Source of the DNA: Opitutales bacterium
Lineage (GTDB): Bacteria > Verrucomicrobiota > Verrucomicrobiia > Opitutales > Seribacteraceae
Reading direction: 5' to 3'
NCBI GenBank assembly: GCA_029252505.1
Contig: JAQXBH010000152.1
Location: 1 to 32,095 of the forward strand
DNA length: 32,095 nt
The notes under the pieces were generated by a model that worked only from the letters and a program-made list of their open reading frames with translations, searched no databases and was not told the origin of the DNA. A program made the translations under genes and the position numbers. Shown in pieces: positions 9,401 to 18,500 of the stretch. Position 1 is the first letter of the stretch; each line of letters starts with the position of its first letter.

Positions 9401-9765
9401 CCTGTGCCGATTGTCACCGAAGTATCGACCCATGGGGTATTGCCCTGGAATCCTATGATGCTATTGGTTTATTTAGGGAAAAAACCGTACGCACGAAAAA
9501 GCCTGTCTCAACCGAAACCGTACTGCCCGGGAATTATAAAATAAACGGATTGGAGGATCTAAAAAAATACCTGATTACTCAAAGACATGAGCAATTTTCC
9601 CATGCACTGGTTTCCAAAATGCTCACTTTTGCACTAGGGCGATCCCTTGAACTAAAGGACGAACCGGTAATCAGAAAATTGAAAGAAGAGTTCATACAAG
9701 CAGATTACCGACTCTCCGTCCTCATGAAAAATATTATTCAAAGCAAACCTTTTTTATCGCGTTAG
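6430..9765 (+). CDS. Planctomycete-type cytochrome, PSCyt1/DUF1587/DUF1592/DUF1588/DUF1585
   Basis: The track start is 6421, but AAGGA directly abuts that ATG and sits nine bases before the ATG at 6430, so I choose 6430; this also gives a cleaner signal peptide (MFKYSRILFLVLFYLHSIQG). Using track numbering (1114 residues): CIQCHGPE at 43-50 in the PSCyt1 domain, GEMPP near 95, DUF1587 from about 125 (IRRLNRAEYQFTMTDLLDF), a long central insertion (about 340-560) with a beta-rich segment, DUF1592 (about 680-880), DUF1588 with a second heme motif CADCH (995-999) and DPWGIALESYD, and DUF1585 at the end. It is predicted to be exported and heme-binding; reaction unknown. It is followed after 31 bases by a DUF1552 gene. 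It is a paralogue of the protein at 2380-4953 but has a recognisable DUF1587 and no coiled-coil insertion at the same site. Confidence 0.9.
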   Translation: MFKYSRILFLVLFYLHSIQGKEISPVSYKAQVLPILEKHCIQCHGPEKQKGDVRFDTLSIDFLKDRSAAETWHDASDQIKLGEMPPEEENPLSSEDRNILTEWIDRELSESFKKMQGMSNSLVIRRLNRAEYQFTMTDLLDFEMDYSDELPNDSLSPDGFLNNGANQITSAIQIENYLNSARKALNYILIEGGRPETSTSDVVWNKGKIRGPGNSRYLGDSSSMLGRLNYWHGSYQKPPRDGKFTIRIKASTDRKPEQPIPILSGRYGYFVSGLTLNIMDDLGEIAISSSTPQYYEFSSHSHFFPRAEPDVPIDKLNGVITLQNILNDGQPAPKGKDEIIEEEVNAKNTRQKLEKWEKDRSALIAKQEQFEQETLPDRFNKWLKKLPSQVPATHDWLILGNAQPKSLEGAIFRPEEDGSFLVSGSNPKTDRWVVTAEVNLPIIRAIRIEALADKSLKKKGPGRANSGNFVLTDLRIFAKPSGTKGKGKPVRMINPISNFLQKNGKSSAALAIDNKPAETGWLSEGTINTDQLGKDHACLFAFSEPVVNKEGTVFTFELDYLHKKRTDNGQQTIGRPRFSVSSSPLPPLDGNSVRSEWFSLIKTVQKLGGADSLDSVQMRELVQKYKSIDPMWIAMKSKFLGNEIRKPQPQIKRKKIRVFSEDPNFPKILIDSVEFIRNDYPLWPPVPHRKIIHQGEDIRQPATAKTVIRRFLRRAWRRPVTDDELGKWVAHFEGIWKDEGSAIFALRETLAASLASSNFIYLSEPHKSQKPRTLNAHELASRLSYFLWASMPDDSLLTLADNGKLLEPGILEKEFDRMFRDEKSNRFANQFSTQWFDLDGVDRVAINPQYYEKFDSSLKAAMIQETREFFREILRSESSALQFIDADFTMLNASLAKHYGLEGPKSQRFERVSLTGTDRPGGVLGHASIQLSGSDGADSHPIKRAVWIRERLLHDPPKPPPPDVPEIEQSVEGFEKLSVREQLEVHREKAACADCHRSIDPWGIALESYDAIGLFREKTVRTKKPVSTETVLPGNYKINGLEDLKKYLITQRHEQFSHALVSKMLTFALGRSLELKDEPVIRKLKEEFIQADYRLSVLMKNIIQSKPFLSR

Positions 9766-9796
9766 TGAATGAAACATTCCACCTATTTATAAGTTT

Positions 9797-11143
9797 ATGA
9801 GTACGAGTAATCTCAAAATGAACCGAAGGACTATGCTTCGGTCGGCAGGAATTTCCCTGACTTTGCCCTGGATGGAATCTCTGGCATCCCCGATAGTCCA
9901 ATCACCGCCACGACGGTTCTGCTCAATCTATTTTCCTTACGGCGTAAGCCTCCCGAATCCGGACAGTGAATTTGGTCATTGGAACTGGTTTCCCAAAGGG
10001 GTGGGAAAAGATTTCACATTCAATCAATCTCTCAAACCTTTAGAGCCTTTACGCAATCAGGTCACAGTGTTAGGCGGTCTATCGCATCCAAAAGTTCGTC
10101 GCATTGGTGGACATGATAGTGGTGACACCTTCCTCACCGGCGAAGAAATGAGCCTGGGAGCAACCGGGCTTAAAAATTCAATTTCCCTCGATCAGTTCAT
10201 GGCCCGGACTCAAAGGCTTGGAACGAAAACCCGCTTTACCAGTCTGGCCCTTTCCTCGGACGGGGGTACTGGACTTCCTACCCGAGCCAATACACTTTCC
10301 TACTCAAGCAAAGGCTTGCCCATCCCCTCCCTTAACCGACCAGCTCTTGTCTTTGAACGCCTGTTTGGTTTGAAAGGAGATTCGATTGAGGCTCAAAGAA
10401 AAGGACTTACCCGCACGGGGAGTCACCTCGATCTACTCTTGGGCGAAGCCAAGACTCTTCAACGTAGGCTCAGTAAAACCGATCAGGACAAGCTCGACCA
10501 GTACCTCACCTCGGTTCGCGAAATCGAACAGGATGTCGAGCGTTCCGCTCAATGGCTTGATGTACCGAAGCCCAAGGTTAATGCCGAGGGTCTTACCTTA
10601 GACGCAGACAGCGAAACCCCGGGCAAGTTAATCTATACGATGCTCGACCTGATCGCACTTGCCTTCCAGACCGACTCAACCCGCTTTATTACCTACCAAT
10701 TGGCCAGCATGCATGGAGCGATTTCCATAGCCAATAAGTTCCCATCCCTTCTTGGATTTGCCAAAGATGCCCATGGTCTTGCACACGGTGCCGGGAAAGG
10801 AGCAATCGGAGCGGAGAACAAGGGTAAATGGGACTTGTATCAGACTGAATGCCTAGCTTACCTCCTCAATCGACTAAGCGAAATGAAGGAAGGAAACGGC
10901 AGCGTACTCGACAACAGTTGCATCCTTTATGGAAGCAGTAACAGTAAAACCCATAATAACAGCAACTATCCACTCGTTCTTGCGGGGGGAAAGAACTTGG
11001 GTTATCAGCACGGACAATATCTCAAATTTGATAACCATACTCCGCTGTCCAATCTTTTCGTAACCATCCAGAAAAGTATGGGAGCGAATGCACATTCCTT
11101 TGCCGACAGTAAGGGCGAAATGAAAGAGGTTTTGGTTTCCTGA
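9797..11143 (+). CDS. Tat-exported DUF1552 protein
   Basis: A 448-residue DUF1552 protein with a twin-arginine-type leader (KMNRRTMLRSAGISLTLPW, residues 7-25). An internal ATG at residue 8 is an equally possible start, since it would place the RR pair three residues in, and neither ATG has a clear ribosome binding site. Family blocks include FYLTGEEM-like FLTGEEM near 120, a helical LDQYLTSVREIEQDVE segment near 235 and the C-terminal DNSCILYGSSNSKTHNN, equivalent to [14 protein letters not shown] in the paralogue at 4956-6275. It lies 31 bases downstream of the cytochrome gene at 6430, the usual partner of this family. The activity is unknown; export of a folded, possibly metal-bearing protein is inferred from the Tat signal. 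The gene is convergent with the PVC dehydrogenase gene. Confidence 0.87.
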   Translation: MSTSNLKMNRRTMLRSAGISLTLPWMESLASPIVQSPPRRFCSIYFPYGVSLPNPDSEFGHWNWFPKGVGKDFTFNQSLKPLEPLRNQVTVLGGLSHPKVRRIGGHDSGDTFLTGEEMSLGATGLKNSISLDQFMARTQRLGTKTRFTSLALSSDGGTGLPTRANTLSYSSKGLPIPSLNRPALVFERLFGLKGDSIEAQRKGLTRTGSHLDLLLGEAKTLQRRLSKTDQDKLDQYLTSVREIEQDVERSAQWLDVPKPKVNAEGLTLDADSETPGKLIYTMLDLIALAFQTDSTRFITYQLASMHGAISIANKFPSLLGFAKDAHGLAHGAGKGAIGAENKGKWDLYQTECLAYLLNRLSEMKEGNGSVLDNSCILYGSSNSKTHNNSNYPLVLAGGKNLGYQHGQYLKFDNHTPLSNLFVTIQKSMGANAHSFADSKGEMKEVLVS

Positions 11144-11392
11144 ATTAATCTTTCAGTAATTTCTCACCGGTCGTAAATTCCTAGGTCACTCTCTTATCGG
11201 TTCGCCATGGGAGAGCACGACGAGTTGCAGGATCACTATGAAAAGTAAGTATTATAAGATTCGGATCCATACTGGGTATTTCCCAGGGTTAAAGACCTTT
11301 GAGTTAACCATGGCCAAGAGCAGGTAAAAGGGCGTGCAAAAGACTACACCAAGGCAAAATAATAAAACTTTAATTCTTATCAAATTGTATGG
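11144..11392. other. Convergent intergenic region with two short inverted repeats
   Basis: This 249-base stretch separates the convergent DUF1552 and PVC dehydrogenase genes. It contains CTGGG-TATTT-CCCAG (11272-11286) and GGTTAA...TTAACC (11287-11309), small stem-loops without a T-run, so they are poor rho-independent terminators. No gene is supported; a 13-codon frame at 11207-11248 is too short to call. Confidence 0.35.
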
Positions 11393-14032
11393 TTAGTATA
11401 TTTTGAGATAAGCGGCCATATCTGCAACATCCTGCTCGGACATGCCTAATTGATGGGCAGATAACATAAGAGAGTTTCGTACCGGTTGAATGTAATGAAT
11501 TTCGTGACTCGGAATTTTTTGGACTAAACCACCAGCACTACGAATGGTTAAAGGATCACTCTCGGAAGTTATGATACCATTGATTCGCCAAAAGTTTTTG
11601 CGTTCTTTCCAGTTGGGTTCAAGGGTAATTTCTTGGCTTTCGTAGCCATGTGCGATTCCAGCAGACGGATGAATGATTGCCCGGGCAATCTCTTCGACCG
11701 ACCGACCTTGCCCCCACCCTTTCAGGTTAGGACCAAACTCCACCCCAATCTGATCAAACTGATGACAACTGTAACAACGGGCAGCGGATGTCTTGCCGCG
11801 TTTTATATCTCCCTTTAATGTAAGAACATTTGCCACCTTAAGTGCACCCTCATCTTTTTTCACTCCTGGTACTTGAACGAGAGCTTTGGGCTTTGCATCA
11901 ATAATCTTCTGAGCCACCAAAAAATCCCGCACTGGATGCTCTTTCCAACGATGTACCATTCCTTTTACAAGAAACTGTTTAGCCAAGTCTTTAACTCCTT
12001 CGTTTTTGGATTCCATAAAAACTTTTTTCATTCCCTCGAATGCATGCCTGGAACGATTCATTGCCAAGGAAGCAACCAACTCCTTACGGTGTTTATCAGA
12101 TAAATCATCCATTAGCATTCGTTCAACCAAGTCTTCGATCATACTATCCCCATGTAACCGCCAGGCGAGAAGGTGAGCCTGTCTATCCCAGTCTTTAGGA
12201 CTTGAGATTCCACGAAGTTTACCATAATCAGACCATAGTTCATCTTCCGAGCCATCCGCAGCCAAACCAACGGATTCCAAATAAGTGCGATCCTCCATCG
12301 AACCAGCTGTAATGAGATCGAGTAAAACCTCTTTTTTTCTTTCGTAAGCGAAATCCCGAAGATGGGTCAGGGCAATACGCCGAACATGAGATGACTCATC
12401 CCTTACGAGCTTTTGGATTAAACGAAAGCCCAAGTTTTCCCGATCAAATCGCAAGGCACTCCGCAATGCAGCGGCACGATAGCGAAAGTCACTGGCACCC
12501 ATCGTCGATACTACCCTCTCTAATTCAGCATGTCCTTCCTTGCCTAGATGCGGTAGAACCCAGATGGCCCGGCTAGCCAACCACGGGGATTTGCTGTTCA
12601 GTAATTTTCTTATCTTAGGAAAAGCAGACTGGCCTCGCGACTTTAGTTTTTGAAATCCATGAAAGCGGACATTATGAGCCGGACTCACTAGCATTTCTTC
12701 TGCAGTTTTTGGAACCTGCCTACTGGATTTAAATCCCTTAGGTGCGATCCGGTAAATCCTACCTATATGTTTACGGTCGGCCGCACCGTGTCCACCTACT
12801 ACAGGATCATACCAATCTGCGACATAAAGTGAGCCATCAGTGCCTACTAAAATGTCTGAAAAGGCACCGCATAATCGATCCTTTCCTTGCCGACTTATAA
12901 AAACTTCCCGTTCCAATTTGTACCCTGCCCCATCAGGTTTTGGGACATAACGAAAAACCTGCCGTTTAGCGGGCTCGCAAGAGAAGAGAGAACCTTCATA
13001 TCTTTTGGGCAAGGAACCGTTCTCATAATAAGTGATTCCGGTTGGAGAGCCACTTCCATAAACATCACCTGGTGGAAAGCTTCCCGGCAAATGAGTGCGC
13101 CACTCCGCTTCGGCGGTGGTTTGGCCAGCAATACGATCAGCAGACCATCCAAATTTTCCATCCTCCGAGCAAAAGCCAAAAAAAGCACCCTCAGGAACAA
13201 AGCTCGTCCGACAGGCTGGCGGATCATCATTATCATTTTGGAACATATCCCCAAATGAAGTAAAAATTTGCTCGTAGCTATTTCGGTACCCATGCCCAAC
13301 GATCTCCATACCGGTTCCGTCTGGATTAATCCGACCGGTAAAACCGGATACCCAAACATGACCGTCATCACTTCTTTTTCCAGCAAAAGTAGTTGGATTC
13401 AGATTCCACCCAACCTGTGGACCTCCTTTGTTGTAGTAAAAGCTACCAATATAAAAAGTCTGTCCATCCCTATCGGTTATTTTAGCACCGCAATTCCCCT
13501 GGTTAAAATACAATTTACCATCAGGTCCGCCAATTACTGAGTGTGTGGAATGATCATGATTACTCCCTGTAAAACCGGTAAGAAAGACTTCTTTTTTATC
13601 TCCTTCGTCAAAAACTAAATTTCGATTCATATCGATGTATTTGATAATGTGTGGAGTCTGGGAGACATAGATCACATTATCGATCACCCCGATCCCCATG
13701 GGCGCGACCAGTTCGGGGTCTTGAATAAAAACAGAAGATTTATCGGCCACTCCATCGAAATCTGTATCTTCCAAGACGACCACTCGGTCACCCTCTTTCC
13801 GGGTATTACTCCTGCGATAATTTACGCCCTCCGTAACCCAAATCCGCCCGGCAGCATCCACGTCCATATTTGTCGGATTATACAAGAGCGGAGATTCTGC
13901 CCAAAGAGTAACCGCCAATTCAGGGTCTTGTAACCGAAAATCATTAATTACCCTTTGACCAAAAAGCGAAATGAGCAGAGTAGGAAAAAGAAAGAATATA
14001 AATGTTATGGGAGAATGCATTAAGGAATTCAT
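11393..14032 (-). CDS. PVC-type membrane-associated dehydrogenase/beta-propeller with HEAT repeats and C-terminal CxxCH
   Basis: An 879-residue exported protein with an N-terminal hydrophobic leader (about residues 8-25). The N-terminal part (about 30-430) matches the PVC dehydrogenase/sugar-dehydrogenase-like beta-propeller: MDVDAAGRIWVTEGVNY, VVLEDTDFDGVADK and the HDHSTHS segment are typical. Residues about 470-620 form alpha-helical HEAT-like repeats (HVRRIALTHLRDFAY). The C-terminal module carries one c-heme motif, CYSCH (753-757), with FGPNLKGWG. The family is large in Planctomycetes and Verrucomicrobia; a dehydrogenase passing electrons to its own heme is the usual proposal, without a known substrate. 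It is the last gene of a three-gene minus-strand operon, 66 bases after DUF1501. Catalytic sugar oxidation is inferred from fold only. Confidence 0.88.
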   Translation of the reverse strand: MNSLMHSPITFIFFLFPTLLISLFGQRVINDFRLQDPELAVTLWAESPLLYNPTNMDVDAAGRIWVTEGVNYRRSNTRKEGDRVVVLEDTDFDGVADKSSVFIQDPELVAPMGIGVIDNVIYVSQTPHIIKYIDMNRNLVFDEGDKKEVFLTGFTGSNHDHSTHSVIGGPDGKLYFNQGNCGAKITDRDGQTFYIGSFYYNKGGPQVGWNLNPTTFAGKRSDDGHVWVSGFTGRINPDGTGMEIVGHGYRNSYEQIFTSFGDMFQNDNDDPPACRTSFVPEGAFFGFCSEDGKFGWSADRIAGQTTAEAEWRTHLPGSFPPGDVYGSGSPTGITYYENGSLPKRYEGSLFSCEPAKRQVFRYVPKPDGAGYKLEREVFISRQGKDRLCGAFSDILVGTDGSLYVADWYDPVVGGHGAADRKHIGRIYRIAPKGFKSSRQVPKTAEEMLVSPAHNVRFHGFQKLKSRGQSAFPKIRKLLNSKSPWLASRAIWVLPHLGKEGHAELERVVSTMGASDFRYRAAALRSALRFDRENLGFRLIQKLVRDESSHVRRIALTHLRDFAYERKKEVLLDLITAGSMEDRTYLESVGLAADGSEDELWSDYGKLRGISSPKDWDRQAHLLAWRLHGDSMIEDLVERMLMDDLSDKHRKELVASLAMNRSRHAFEGMKKVFMESKNEGVKDLAKQFLVKGMVHRWKEHPVRDFLVAQKIIDAKPKALVQVPGVKKDEGALKVANVLTLKGDIKRGKTSAARCYSCHQFDQIGVEFGPNLKGWGQGRSVEEIARAIIHPSAGIAHGYESQEITLEPNWKERKNFWRINGIITSESDPLTIRSAGGLVQKIPSHEIHYIQPVRNSLMLSAHQLGMSEQDVADMAAYLKIY

Positions 14033-14098
14033 AGTCGAATTTATCGAAGAGATTATTTAGAACAACATTGAAGAGCAAAAGTTGCCCGAACTAATTGT

Positions 14099-15547
14099 CT
14101 ATGCAATTAGATCTTTTACTACATGGCCATGAACATCGGTTAAGCGATAATCGCGGCCCTGAAAACGATAGGTCAATTGTTCATGATCAAACCCAAGAAG
14201 GTGCATCCAAGTAGCCTGAAGATCGTGCACATGCACAGGATCTTTCGCTACCCCGAAGCCGAGTTCATCCGATTCGCCATGAACATGTCCACTCTTCACG
14301 CCCCCTCCCGCCATTACCATCGTATAACAGTCAGGGAAATGATCTCGGCCAAGCAAACTGCCTTTGGATGTGCGCCCTTCGCGAAATGGAGTGCGACCAA
14401 ACTCTCCGCCAATAATTATGAGGGTATCCTCAAACATTCCTCGTTCTTTCAGGTCTTTAATCAATGCGGCCACTGGTTTATCCATAGTGGCACACTTACT
14501 GGTCAGCCCATCCTCAATTGCAGTGTCCTTGCGTGTTCCGTGAAAATCCCACCCCCAGTCAAATAACTGGATAAAACGAACATCTTTTTCAGCTAATCGT
14601 CGAGCCAGTAAACAATTGTTGGCAAAACTAGCTCCACCCACTTCCGCCCCATACGCGTCTAATGTAGATTTTGACTCCTTGGAAATATCCATTACATCAG
14701 GAACGGAAGCCTGCATCTTAAAAGCAAGTTCGTACTGAGCAATCCGGGTAAGTGTTTCAGGATGAGCAAAATCATCGGCTGCTTTTTGATTAAGATCACG
14801 AAGCGCATCCAGGCTGGCTCTTCTTAAACTACGATCCATTCCCGGAGGATTCGAAACATAGAGGACAGGATCGCCTTTTGATCGGCACTGAACACCCTGA
14901 TAAACAGAAGGAATAAACCCAGCACTGAAAGAATTTTTGCCCCCGTTGGGCTGGGTTCCGCTGGATATGAGAACCACATAACCGGGTAAATCCTGATTTA
15001 CCGATCCCAACCCATAGGTTGTCCATGCTCCAAAGGACGGACGTCCCGGTTGGGAAAACCCGGTATGAACAAACAGTTCAGCGGGCGCATGATTGAACTG
15101 ATCGGTGTACATCGATTTGATTACGCAAAGGTCATCTGCATGTTTATGCAAATGAGGAATCGCATCCGACATCCACATGCCAGACTTTCCATGTTGGGAA
15201 AATTTGCGCGGAGTACCCATTAGTTTAGGTGTACCGGAAGTAAAAGCGAATTTCTTACCCTTGATAAATTCATCGGGGCACTCCTGATCGCTTCTCTTGA
15301 CCAGCTCTGGCTTGTAGTCCCAGAGATCCAAATGAGGCGGGGACCCAGTTAAATGGAGATAAATGACCCGCTTGGCCTTAGGTGCGAAATGGGGATTACG
15401 GGGAAGCAAGGGATTAGGGGGTGCTTTTATTCCAAAGGCGTCCGGAGAAAGCATTTGTGCCAAGGCACCAGCACCAAGACCCACCCCACAGTTTCTTAAA
15501 AAATGGCGCCGAGTATTAATTTGAATTTGTTCGAGTGCTGGATTCAT
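14099..15547 (-). CDS. Tat-exported DUF1501 protein
   Basis: A 482-residue protein with a twin-arginine signal (NTRRHFLRNCGVGLGAGALA, residues about 11-30) and a full-length DUF1501 domain. Characteristic blocks are RVIYLHLTGSPPHLDLWDYK near 60, FIQLFDWGWDFHG near 325, IIIGGEFGRTPF near 370 and GRDHFPDCYTMVMAGGG near 395, which together carry the Asp/His/Glu set expected for an alkaline-phosphatase/sulfatase-like metal site. No reaction has been firmly assigned to the family. It lies 25 bases after the PSCyt1/DUF1549/DUF1553 gene and 66 bases before the PVC dehydrogenase gene. The DUF1553-DUF1501 pair is a standard gene couple in Planctomycetes and Verrucomicrobia, so the two are likely partners. 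Confidence 0.92.
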   Translation of the reverse strand: MNPALEQIQINTRRHFLRNCGVGLGAGALAQMLSPDAFGIKAPPNPLLPRNPHFAPKAKRVIYLHLTGSPPHLDLWDYKPELVKRSDQECPDEFIKGKKFAFTSGTPKLMGTPRKFSQHGKSGMWMSDAIPHLHKHADDLCVIKSMYTDQFNHAPAELFVHTGFSQPGRPSFGAWTTYGLGSVNQDLPGYVVLISSGTQPNGGKNSFSAGFIPSVYQGVQCRSKGDPVLYVSNPPGMDRSLRRASLDALRDLNQKAADDFAHPETLTRIAQYELAFKMQASVPDVMDISKESKSTLDAYGAEVGGASFANNCLLARRLAEKDVRFIQLFDWGWDFHGTRKDTAIEDGLTSKCATMDKPVAALIKDLKERGMFEDTLIIIGGEFGRTPFREGRTSKGSLLGRDHFPDCYTMVMAGGGVKSGHVHGESDELGFGVAKDPVHVHDLQATWMHLLGFDHEQLTYRFQGRDYRLTDVHGHVVKDLIA

Positions 15548-15572
15548 AAGTGTTGAAATAAAGGAATTCTGA

Positions 15573-18500
15573 TTAGCGTTTCATCATCATCTCATCGAGA
15601 TTAAGAAGTACATTACCCGTGACAGTAAGTGCGGCAAGGTCAGCTATATTAGCATCTTTGGGAGCTGGGCCGATCGGGTCAGTAGCCATTTTTTTGGCCA
15701 AGCTAGCATCATTAACATACCGTTTTTTGACTTGATAAAATAATGCCATCAAACGATCCAGCTCCGCTTCCTGAGGCTCCCGGGACAGACAGATTTTAAA
15801 TCCGGTGCTAAGCTGTTTTTCCAGTGTATCCGAAGACTTCACCATTATTCTTGCCAAAGATTGCGCCGCTTCGACATAAACCGGGTCATTCATGGTCACC
15901 AAAGCTTGCAAAGGTGTGTTGGTTGTACCGCGTCGAACAGTACAGACTTCGCGGTTAGGAGCATCAAAGGTAGCCATGGAAGGATATGGATTGGATCGTC
16001 GCCAGTTGGTGTAAATCCCACGACGAAATCGATCTTCTCCTTCGCTTGTCTTCCAGTCAATTCCACCTCCAAACGCGGCCTTGATTCCCATGTCTGGTTG
16101 CGGTGGTCGAACCGGAGGACCATACATTTTTTTACTCAGCAAACCGGATACCGCCAGTGCCTGATCCCGAACCATCTCAGCAGAAAGCCGAACGCGAGGC
16201 CCTCGGGCAAGTAATCGATTTGCCGGATCGCGCGCCGCCATATCATCAGTTACATGAGAAGATTGCCGATAGGCTTTCGATGTTACCAGCAGCTTAATAA
16301 ACGCTTTCATATTCCACTCCAATCGAACAAATTCAGTTGCAAGCCAGTCTAGTAATTGTGGATGAGATGGCAGTTCCCCCTGCGAACCAAATTCCTCACT
16401 AGTTGAAACTAATCCTATACCAAAAATCTTTTCCCAAAACCGGTTGGCAGAAACCCGTGCAGTCAAAGGATTATCTTTGTTCATAATCCATTTAGCAAAA
16501 TCGAGACGATTGGGCTTAGTTACGCCTGGCAAAGAAGGAGCCAGTGCAGATGGAAAATTAGCATTTACCTTCGGTCCATGATTAAGGTAGGAACCTCGCA
16601 AATGAATAAAAGTCTCCCTTTCATTGGCCACTACAACTTGCTTTAATATAGGAACCGTTGAATAAGGTTTAATGGAATTGAGTTTTTTTCGCAGAGACCC
16701 GATCCGCTCATTGATTCTTTTCCCCTCCGCTCCATGTTGGATAAAAAAGCTCATTAATTCTTGATTCTGCTTTTCGGTACGATCAGCAGAAACAACAGTA
16801 AGTATATTTTTGATATTTTCCGGTAAAGCTGGAGAAGGGGTTACCTTATCCGTGACCGAAAGCCTAAATTTACCAATCGAGTGGTTGGGGTAATTCTGTA
16901 GCAAACGTACGGATAACTCTCCCCCTGCAATCGGTCGTTTCAGTACAAACACTCCCTGATGATTTTTCCCCTGGCCTCCCGCTATTGCCCACCCTGAATC
17001 TTGCTTCGTATTACTATCGATTGCCTTAAACGCTTCAAACTTGGCCTGTTCGTAGCTGGCACTCGCCTTTGTAAATTGGCCAACTTCTGCTCCGTCCAAG
17101 GTTACTAAAATCTCTCGCTTCGGTGCTTGAGGGAATGCCTTTTCCCAGACGACCTGACGATCGGCACTGAGCACCTGCAAACGAAAACCGTCTAATCGAG
17201 AATGAAGTCCGCTATCCGTACGATTCCAGACAGCAAGCTTAGTCAATTTTTTCTCTTTCCCGAGATCTACTTCCCACCATGTATCTGCATCACCGTTGGC
17301 ATTATGAGTAACGCTTTTCGACTTGTAAAAATCACCATCCGTATTTCCATCAATCGCCAGTTTTGCGGTACCTCCATAGCCTGTGGTGCTTTGAGACGCT
17401 CCCCCATTGAGTGCTACATTTTCCTCCCCTACAAATGCCTGCACTTCTGCAATGTGAAGAATTCGGTCTTTTCCGTCTAATTCTATTCTTACAAACTGTC
17501 CCTTTTTTGCACCACGGACGGAATTAGGCAGACCCATTGAGTTTAGAATTACTTCATTTAGCACCAAGTTGTGATTTCGTGAAGGACCTCCCTTCGTCAA
17601 CGATTCATCGGCAAGGAACTCCACCCGTAATGCGGATATCTTTTCCAGGGATGATTGCAAAGTGAGTTTGTATTCATCAATTGATTTTTGCGTTCCAGAT
17701 GCAAGAACAGATCCATCCTCTCCTATGGTGAGTGTTGCTCCCGAAATGGCATTTGCATGGCTGGGCTTTAGAACTTCCCATGTTGTGGAAGTTATATCTT
17801 TTTCCCATGCACTCAGTTTTTTGGCAAACTTTTCGCTTCGATGTGGTGAAGTAAGAGACTCTTTTAATTGCTTAATTTCCAAACTCAGTTGTTTCTGCTG
17901 CAGTTTTTGCTGATCACTAAAGATGTTTACAAGTGGCCTTTCGTCTCGCTTGTCCGCATCTTGGGTTTGGTTTAATATGTCAAAAGCTTGAAAATACTCC
18001 TCATGGGTAATGGGATCGTACTTATGGGTATGACACTGTGCACACGCCATTGTTGTCCCCATCCAAGTCGCAAATGTGGTATTAACCCGATCAACCACTG
18101 CAACATTTCGAAACTCCTCATCGTTAGTGCCCCCTTCGTTATTAGTTTGAGTATTTCGATGAAATGCAGTGGCAATAAGCTGCTGTTCTGAAGGGTTTGG
18201 CAGTAAGTCGCCGGCCAACTGTTCAATGGTAAACTGATCGAAAGGCAGGTTATTGTTAAAAGATTTAATTACATAATCCCGAAATGCCCAAATTGTACGG
18301 GCACGATCATCCGCATACCCTGCAGAATCTGCATAGCGTGCCAAATCTAGCCACATCCTCGCCCAGTGTTCCCCGAAATCTGGGCGGTTTAATAATTGAT
18401 CCACATACTTTTCGTAGGCATTCGTACTTTGGTCAGACAGAAATGTGTGAAGTTCTACGAGAGTTGGTGGTAAACCAATCAGGTCAAGTGAGACACGACG

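Noticed and set aside
11207-11248. 13-codon frame (MGEHDELQDHYEK) in the convergent intergenic region
   Set aside because: Too short, no ribosome binding site; the upstream frame closes within about 30 bases, so a gene remnant cannot be shown.
11272-11309. Two small inverted repeats considered as terminators
   Set aside because: Stems of 5-6 bp without a following T-run on either strand; likely too weak.
12895-13386. 163-codon ORF in a second minus-strand frame within the PVC dehydrogenase gene
   Set aside because: Out-of-frame shadow of a well-supported gene; no domain recognised.
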